A DNA stretch of 6,837 nucleotides from JBGTKH01 sp041744735 (GTDB lineage: Bacteria > Planctomycetota > Planctomycetia > Pirellulales > Pirellulaceae), in contig JBGTKH010000314.1 of the NCBI GenBank assembly GCA_041744735.1, positions 1 through 6,837 of the forward strand, written 5' to 3'. Positions 1 to 4,868 of the stretch are shown one piece after another. Position 1 is the stretch's first letter. Each line of letters starts with the position of its first letter. Below the pieces are notes generated by a model. That model was given only the letters and a program-made list of their open reading frames with translations, searched no databases and was not told the origin of the DNA. The position numbers were made by a program, and so were the translations under genes.

Positions 1-918
1 CTGGTGATGTGCCGCGGCTACTACACGCGCGCGGTGCTGGCCGCCTGGAATTGGCGCGACGGCAAGTTGTCGCACGTCTGGACCTTCGACAGCGACGACG
101 GCACGCCCGGCAATCGCCAATATCGCGGGCAAGGCAATCACGGCATCGCCGTCGGCGACGTGGACGACGACGGGCGCGACGAGATCATCTACGGCTCGTG
201 CGTGATCGACGACAACGGCCGCGGCCTGTATTCGACCGGCCTGGGCCACGGCGACGCGATGCATTTTTCGGACATCGATCCCGACCGGCCGGGTCTGGAA
301 GTTTTCAAAGCCAACAGCGACCGGCAAAGCCCGGCCGGCATCCAGCTTCGCGACGCTTGCACCGGCCAACAGATTTTCGGCGTCGCTTCAACCGGCCGAG
401 ACGGTGTGGTCCGAGCCTGCGCCCTGGACATCGACCCACGCCACCGCGGCCTGGAAATGTGGGGCAAAGGCCAGGGCGTCGCCGGCCTATTCAACGCGCG
501 CGGCGAGCGGATCTCGGATGTCTCGCCACGAACCTGCAACATGGGCATCTGGTGGGACGGCGACCTGCTGCGCGAACTGCTCGACGGCGTGCGGATCACC
601 AAATGGGATTACGAGACGAGCCGCGAACAGCCAATGTTCAGCGCCGGCGACTACAACTGCGTATCGAACAACGGATCAAAATCAAACCCCAGCCTCTGCG
701 CCGACCTGCTCGGCGACTGGCGCGAAGAACTCCTCGCCGCCACCCGCGACGGCCAAGAGCTGCGCCTGTTCACCACCACGATCCCCACCACCCATCGCCT
801 CGTCACCCTGATGCACGACCCCATCTACCGCCTCAGCATCGCCTGGCAAAACGTCTCCTACAACCAACCCGCCCACCCCGGTTTTTTCCTGGGACACGGC
901 ATCGGGCGAACGCACTAG
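1..918 (+). CDS. Rhamnogalacturonan lyase, polysaccharide lyase family 11 (3' part, start outside window)
   Basis: This is the C-terminal 305 residues of a PL11 lyase, which cleaves the rhamnose-galacturonate backbone of rhamnogalacturonan I by beta-elimination; family members are usually exported. The frame is already open at base 1 (Leu-Val-Met-Cys-Arg-Gly-Tyr-Tyr, a typical internal PL11 stretch), so the first methionine seen is not the start. Family-like blocks follow in order: WTFDSD, the acidic calcium-loop-like VGDVDDDGRDEI near visible residues 51-62, GHGDAMHFSDIDPDRPGLEVF starting near residue 82, ADLLGDWREEL, TTTIPTTHRLVTLMHDP, and IAWQNVSYNQPAHPGFFLGHG near the end. These belong to the eight-bladed propeller fold of the family. 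It ends with TAG at 916-918, four bases before the end of the convergent HEPN gene, with no visible terminator. The signal peptide and the 5' half cannot be judged. Family assignment is by recognised motifs, not by a search. Confidence 0.93.
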   Translation: MVMCRGYYTRAVLAAWNWRDGKLSHVWTFDSDDGTPGNRQYRGQGNHGIAVGDVDDDGRDEIIYGSCVIDDNGRGLYSTGLGHGDAMHFSDIDPDRPGLEVFKANSDRQSPAGIQLRDACTGQQIFGVASTGRDGVVRACALDIDPRHRGLEMWGKGQGVAGLFNARGERISDVSPRTCNMGIWWDGDLLRELLDGVRITKWDYETSREQPMFSAGDYNCVSNNGSKSNPSLCADLLGDWREELLAATRDGQELRLFTTTIPTTHRLVTLMHDPIYRLSIAWQNVSYNQPAHPGFFLGHGIGRTH

Positions 919-922
919 TGCT

Positions 923-1393
923 CTAAGCCTCGGAGATTCCCTTAGGCAACAGTTCGGCGTGTGTCGCGGTCATCCACTTGATTACTTCCGAGCGAAGCGC
1001 GCAGGCTGTATCCACCAACTCGTCGGCGTCGCGCGCATCAACTACGCCTGTCCGATCGTACAGTGCTTGAGACCGCTTTCTCGATGCGACCACGATCAGG
1101 TCCGCGGTTGCCTGTAAACTTGAGGCAATGGCTAGCGGCAAAGACTCGATGGTCTTTTGATGGTGGCCATGTTGCTTTCTGTTCACGCGATAGCCACACG
1201 CTCTGAGTGCGATTTGGCAGAGAGTTAGCGCCGCGTCGTAGGCGTGCATGAACTTGCCATCGACACTTAGCCCGTCTACGCTCGCATCGTGTAACTCACG
1301 ATCCGCAACCGCAAACAACTGTGTGACCTCAGGAAGTTTCGATTCGTCACGAACGAGCCAGTCGTTCTGCTTCCACTGTTCTAAGCTCGCCAT
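923..1393 (-). CDS. HEPN domain protein (SAV_6107-like), partner of the upstream MNT-containing gene
   Basis: A 156-residue helical protein with the layout of SAV_6107-like HEPN proteins. It has an N-terminal LEQWKQNDWL segment, a long helix with LFAVADRELHDASVDGLSVD (residues 26-45), then FMHAYDAALTLCQIALRACGYR (48-69), GHHQKTIESLPLAI (76-89), and the helix RKRSQALYD (105-113). HEPN proteins are often metal-independent RNases, or the toxin half of MNT/HEPN pairs. Here the usual RNxxxHxY-type motif is reduced: Arg105 and Tyr112 keep the spacing, but the histidine position is Ala110. RNase activity is therefore doubtful, while the tyrosine could still be a modification site. The start at 1393 is favoured by a GAGGAG ribosome binding site. 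The first 47 nt overlap the end of the NACHT/MNT gene, implying coupled translation and a working partnership. A structural partner role without catalysis is the main alternative. Confidence 0.85.
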   Translation of the reverse strand: MASLEQWKQNDWLVRDESKLPEVTQLFAVADRELHDASVDGLSVDGKFMHAYDAALTLCQIALRACGYRVNRKQHGHHQKTIESLPLAIASSLQATADLIVVASRKRSQALYDRTGVVDARDADELVDTACALRSEVIKWMTATHAELLPKGISEA

Positions 1394-4300
1394 CTAGCTC
1401 CTCGACGGACAGTTCCCTGTCACCAATCTTTAACGGGATTTTCGATTCGCGGACTACCGCTGTCAAAAAGGGGTCGCCCGAGTGCAACTTTTGGATAAAC
1501 GATTCATAGGTGTAAATGACTGCGTTAACGGCGCGCCCCAAGGTGTGCTCGGCTTGCCGAATGGCGGAACTCACATCCCGCATGGTGACATCGCCAATCA
1601 GCGCGAGGTCGACGTCACTGCAATCCGATTGCTCGTTTCTCGCAACGGAGCCGAAGACAAAGGCCCAGCGTAGTTTTTCACCAAATGGTTCTAGGCAAGT
1701 GGCGAGGACGGACTCGAATCGCAAGCCGCACTGCGATTCGCGGGCATCAACCAAGGCCTTTAGCGCCCACCATGCGTGCGGACACGGTCGGCCCAACTTG
1801 CGATTAGGTTGCCCGATGCTGCTCAACACTTCCTCAACGCGATCGACAAGCTCCGTATCCCACCTGAGTACGTCGCCCTCGGCGTACGCTGCTGCCAGAA
1901 CTTGGCAAGCCACGCGTGTCTTTGGACCATCGTCGAATGCCCATTGGCGATATCGCTTTCGGACCTCAACGGAACCTTTGAGTTTCGATTCAAGCGACCA
2001 AGCACATGCAGTCTGAAGTTTTTCGGACGGCGAGTCGTCAGCCAGACGAAACAATGCGGCAGAAACTGATTCGTCACACGCTACGACGTCACGCAACGCA
2101 TAGGCTGCGGCAATTTGGATCGCTTCCTCGCCCGCTTTCTCGAGACAATCGAGAAGCAACTGCGTCACTCGCGCGTCGGCAGTTGCAACATCGGCCAACG
2201 CCCAAGCAGCGGCCGCCCGCACCGACGTATTCGGATCGGACGCCAATACGCCCAAGAGCAGTGTCTTCGCAAACGATGCACATTCACCAAGAGCGTGAAC
2301 GGCAACCGCCCGAAGCTGCTGGTCGTCGCTGTCTCGCACTATGTGCTTCAAGCGAACACGCGATCTTCGATGCGCCTTGGTATGTTGCAGCCGGGCCAGC
2401 GATCCCATCTGGCGTAAAGCGATCGCCTTTACGTCCAAACTGATTTCTGGATCGTTGATAATCGCAACCGCGCTTTCGTGCCACGCTTCCTGGTTGTCCG
2501 AAAGGAGATCGAAATTGGGGACGTGAAACTGTCGCCGAACATCCCCTCGCGAAACAGAAAACTCGACCACGGCCGACGGCTCCGATTCCTTGCGGCCGAC
2601 GCCTCGCACTTCAACTTCCACTCCGGGAGCACCCGGAGACAAGACTAGCGTACCGTATTCCTCGTCGTCCAAGTGCTGACGAGCGTCCTTGAGCATTCGA
2701 TCGATCGCATCCGCGGCCTGCGTTTCAAACCTCGTGTCCTTGAATTGTCTAAGCGTCGCAAGGGCTTCCAGCGTAATGCCTAGCCACTTCGATCTCCCAA
2801 GATCGTCAAACGACCGAAACAATTGGTCGATCACTCGCCGATTGGCAATCGTCGCCCCATCTAAGAGACAGTGGGCGGCCAGCAGTGGACCACGATGCAA
2901 GAACCGTCCAGAAGGATCCGGATCGTCGAGAATGATCCGAATAAGTTCTTCGGCTCGTGGCGGCGTAATCTGCGACGCGATCAATCGAATCACTTCTGTC
3001 CAATCAGGTTGGAACAAATGCGGCCGAATCAGCATTGGTAAGGCGTTGGAACCGCCAGCGTCCGCCTCGTTAATTGTTCCTACCGCGGCAAAGTACTCTT
3101 GCAGCGTTCGATGCGAAAACGCATACAGGTCAAGCGCTCGTTCCTCAAGCAATCCCGTACGGTCCGAGACAAACCGCAAAATGCGGCTCGTCACGTCCTT
3201 GGACGTATTGATGTCGAGACCGATTCGCATAGTGAGTGTTTCTTCGATGCGTTGCTCGATCCACCAACGTTTGGCGAGCACCAGCCCCCGTCGTTGCATC
3301 TCAAGCGCAACATCGGAAATCAGCCAGCTCAACTCCCTTGTGTCGAGATCGATGTTTAGCGTCTCGGTAAACGCGTTGGTTTTTCGCTTGCTTGCCTCCC
3401 AGGAGTCGAGGAATACTTCCGCAACCTTGGCATAGAGGTCTACACGGCGGCGCGGTAACGCGTAGCCACGCGACCGACAAAGGAAAATCAGAATCGTCAA
3501 GATGAGTGGATTAGCGGCAATCTGGCGAACTCGCGCGTTCTGCTGGATTGCCACGTTGAGGTCCTTACCAATGGTCTCGGCAGGTTCTGATTTCTTACTA
3601 GCAAGGACTTTCGACCACTTTGTGATGGCTGCGTTAATCTGGTCATCGCCGTACTCAACTAACCGGAATACTTCGAACCCCGCATCTGACCACGGCGCCG
3701 GGTCGAATCCAATCGGTCGCGACGTGATACAAAACCGGTTACCTGGATACCGCCGGACAAACTCGAGAGTTGTGTCAACTAAGTTCCGGCGAACGGTTTC
3801 ATTTGGTACTTCGTCAAGTCCGTCAAAGAGAAACAGGACTGACTTGTCCCGGCTTTTCAGCCACACGTTCAGTTCCTCGCCGAACCCCTTGCATCCGTAC
3901 TTTTCCGCCCTTGCAATAATCCAGGAGACAAAATCCGTCGATGGTGCTATCTCCAATGCGTGCGCAAACTCCGGCAGCCGCACGAATACCGGCAGACAAT
4001 CCCGGCCAAACAAATCGCCTCGCGCCGTCCTCACTGCTGCGTATTCCAAGAGCGTCGTCTTCCCAGCACCGGGACAACCCACGATTACCAAGTGAGGGTT
4101 TCCAACGATCAATCGTTCGACCGGAAGAGGTTTCGATTCCAGGGCTACTTTGTCGTAGGAATCTCGGGCGACATTCGATGCCAACTTGTCCACGTCGCAA
4201 CCGTCCAAGTGAACCGCGTATCTGACCGCTTGGGGCGCGACAAATATCGCGTCCAAGCTCTGTTCCGGGAGGTCCGGCAAGCCCAAACCGGAAAACGACT

Positions 4301-4547
4301 TCATGCCGAGCTGCTCTTCGATAGTCCGCCGATAATCGGCTGATACACTAGCACCGTTGCCCACCTCGTCTCTAACACCTAGGGCAGAGACGAGCTTTTT
4401 CCGGGTTCGTGGCTGTATCGTCTGCACGTTACCGTTGACGATTCGGTTGATTTGCACCCTTGAAACGCCTGATTTCTCGGCCAAAGCGGCCTGCGAGAGG
4501 CCACTTGCTCGAATTAATGCTGCTAACCCGTTTTCTGCTTGCATCAT
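1347..4547 (-). CDS. HTH-NACHT (STAND) NTPase with HEAT-like repeats and C-terminal MNT nucleotidyltransferase domain
   Basis: A 1066-residue multidomain protein. Residues about 5-58 form a Cro/XRE-type helix-turn-helix (GLSQAALAEKSGVSRVQINR). Residues about 150-490 are a NACHT NTPase: Walker A GCPGAGKTT (157-165), Walker B LFLFDGLDE (238-246), a sensor-like ITSRP (274-278), ANPLILTIL (345-353) and FSHRTLQEYFAA (477-488). After a linker, alpha-helical HEAT-like repeats run from about 690 to 935 (for example SVRAAAAWALADV). Residues about 955-1045 are an MNT-type nucleotidyltransferase with GS at 966-967 and the metal-binding DVD pair at 978/980; the usual third acidic position appears to be Asn1008. 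STAND proteins typically oligomerise on sensing a signal; the HEAT region is the likely sensor, and the MNT with its overlapping HEPN partner the likely output. There is no clear Shine-Dalgarno before the tandem ATG ATG at 4547/4544. Domain calls are firm; an immune or stress role is inference. Confidence 0.93.
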   Translation of the reverse strand: MMQAENGLAALIRASGLSQAALAEKSGVSRVQINRIVNGNVQTIQPRTRKKLVSALGVRDEVGNGASVSADYRRTIEEQLGMKSFSGLGLPDLPEQSLDAIFVAPQAVRYAVHLDGCDVDKLASNVARDSYDKVALESKPLPVERLIVGNPHLVIVGCPGAGKTTLLEYAAVRTARGDLFGRDCLPVFVRLPEFAHALEIAPSTDFVSWIIARAEKYGCKGFGEELNVWLKSRDKSVLFLFDGLDEVPNETVRRNLVDTTLEFVRRYPGNRFCITSRPIGFDPAPWSDAGFEVFRLVEYGDDQINAAITKWSKVLASKKSEPAETIGKDLNVAIQQNARVRQIAANPLILTILIFLCRSRGYALPRRRVDLYAKVAEVFLDSWEASKRKTNAFTETLNIDLDTRELSWLISDVALEMQRRGLVLAKRWWIEQRIEETLTMRIGLDINTSKDVTSRILRFVSDRTGLLEERALDLYAFSHRTLQEYFAAVGTINEADAGGSNALPMLIRPHLFQPDWTEVIRLIASQITPPRAEELIRIILDDPDPSGRFLHRGPLLAAHCLLDGATIANRRVIDQLFRSFDDLGRSKWLGITLEALATLRQFKDTRFETQAADAIDRMLKDARQHLDDEEYGTLVLSPGAPGVEVEVRGVGRKESEPSAVVEFSVSRGDVRRQFHVPNFDLLSDNQEAWHESAVAIINDPEISLDVKAIALRQMGSLARLQHTKAHRRSRVRLKHIVRDSDDQQLRAVAVHALGECASFAKTLLLGVLASDPNTSVRAAAAWALADVATADARVTQLLLDCLEKAGEEAIQIAAAYALRDVVACDESVSAALFRLADDSPSEKLQTACAWSLESKLKGSVEVRKRYRQWAFDDGPKTRVACQVLAAAYAEGDVLRWDTELVDRVEEVLSSIGQPNRKLGRPCPHAWWALKALVDARESQCGLRFESVLATCLEPFGEKLRWAFVFGSVARNEQSDCSDVDLALIGDVTMRDVSSAIRQAEHTLGRAVNAVIYTYESFIQKLHSGDPFLTAVVRESKIPLKIGDRELSVEELDGELRTVEAERLARS
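1398..1403 (-). promoter_or_regulatory. Ribosome binding site of the HEPN gene
   Basis: Read on the minus strand, GAGGAG lies four bases (CTAG) upstream of the ATG at 1393. It sits inside the coding sequence of the upstream NACHT/MNT gene, so the HEPN gene can be reinitiated by ribosomes finishing that gene or loaded independently. It decides the HEPN start. The first gene of the operon has no comparable Shine-Dalgarno sequence. Confidence 0.75.
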
Positions 4548-4566
4548 TGTGAATCGTTTAAAATTA

Positions 4567-4590
4567 GTATGTAAGATACATAACGATACA
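4567..4590. promoter_or_regulatory. Candidate operator for the operon's own HTH protein
   Basis: The inverted repeat GTAT-N5-ATAC (4567-4579) is centred on the predicted transcription start. It overlaps a direct repeat of GATACA at 4575-4580 and 4585-4590, ten bases apart (one helical turn); the second copy overlaps the -10 box. Cro/XRE-type regulators commonly bind short inverted repeats over their own promoters, so autoregulation by the NACHT protein's N-terminal HTH is plausible. The symmetry is seen in the sequence; the binding is inferred. Confidence 0.4.
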
Positions 4591-4611
4591 CTTGGATGAT
4601 CATTGTGTCAA
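4583..4611 (-). promoter_or_regulatory. Sigma70-like promoter of the NACHT/MNT-HEPN operon
   Basis: On the minus strand a perfect TTGACA -35 box (4606-4611) is followed by exactly 17 bases and a TATCGT -10 box (4583-4588, four of six consensus matches). Transcription would begin near 4576, giving a leader of about 30 nt before the ATG at 4547. The spacer contains the perfect 8-bp palindrome ATGATCAT (4596-4603). The region is much more AT-rich than the flanking genes. Confidence 0.6.
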
Positions 4612-4649
4612 CTAGTAGTCCAAGAAAAGATTCGCCGCCACTGTGGATC

Positions 4650-4672
4650 GGCGTAGACCGTTGGTTTACGCC
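4650..4672. repeat. Palindromic hairpin, possible REP-like element
   Basis: GGCGTAGACC, a three-base GTT loop, and GGTTTACGCC form a 10-bp stem with a single wobble mismatch. No T-run follows on either strand, so it is not a typical intrinsic terminator, and both flanking genes point away from it. Its compact GC-rich form in an intergenic gap resembles dispersed REP-type palindromes, but one copy cannot show that. Confidence 0.4.
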
Positions 4673-4857
4673 CGGGAAGCGTTGGGCGAGTGGTTTCAGC
4701 GCGACGAGAATCTGTCGAGTGATCGAGGGCAGTGAGTAGAAACTTTTGTTATTCTCTAGCGGAACGATAGCGCTGATAGAATCTTGGGCTCTGACCGAGT
4801 GAAGTCTGGCCTGATCGAGCGCGATGGTCTCGAGCGGGTCGACACTCCAAAATTAAC

Positions 4858-4861
4858 AGGA
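4858..4861 (+). promoter_or_regulatory. Ribosome binding site of the lactamase fusion gene
   Basis: AGGA lies seven bases before the ATG at 4869. It decides against the nearby ATG at 4861, which is in a different frame and does not encode the signal peptide and metallo-beta-lactamase sequence. Confidence 0.6.
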
Positions 4862-4868
4862 TGATTTC

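Larger units (their letters stand above)
4548..4868. other. Divergent intergenic region between the NACHT operon and the lactamase fusion gene
   Basis: No convincing gene is present in these 321 bases. The part next to the NACHT gene is AT-rich and carries its promoter and candidate operator. The middle holds a hairpin at 4650-4672. A second, imperfect inverted repeat (ATTCT/AGCG against CGCT/AGAAT, 4751-4782) lies upstream of the lactamase gene and might be regulatory. I could not find a convincing sigma70 promoter for the rightward gene: a TATTCT at 4750-4755 lacks a matching -35 box. Confidence 0.6.

Noticed and set aside
9..926. Second plus-strand frame nearly as long as the PL11 gene
   Set aside because: It is extremely Arg-rich low-complexity translation, while the overlapping frame carries conserved PL11 blocks.
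2689..3435. Plus-strand open frame of about 248 codons inside the NACHT gene
   Set aside because: It is Ser/Arg-rich with no motifs and is antisense to the clear NACHT-to-HEAT coding sequence.
4650..4672. Hairpin as an intrinsic terminator
   Set aside because: No T-run follows on either strand and no gene ends towards it.
4619..4735. Short open stretch that could be a gene remnant (GTG at 4643, about 30 codons)
   Set aside because: It has no ribosome binding site and no recognisable similarity, and it runs through the hairpin at 4650-4672. Chance is sufficient in GC-rich DNA.
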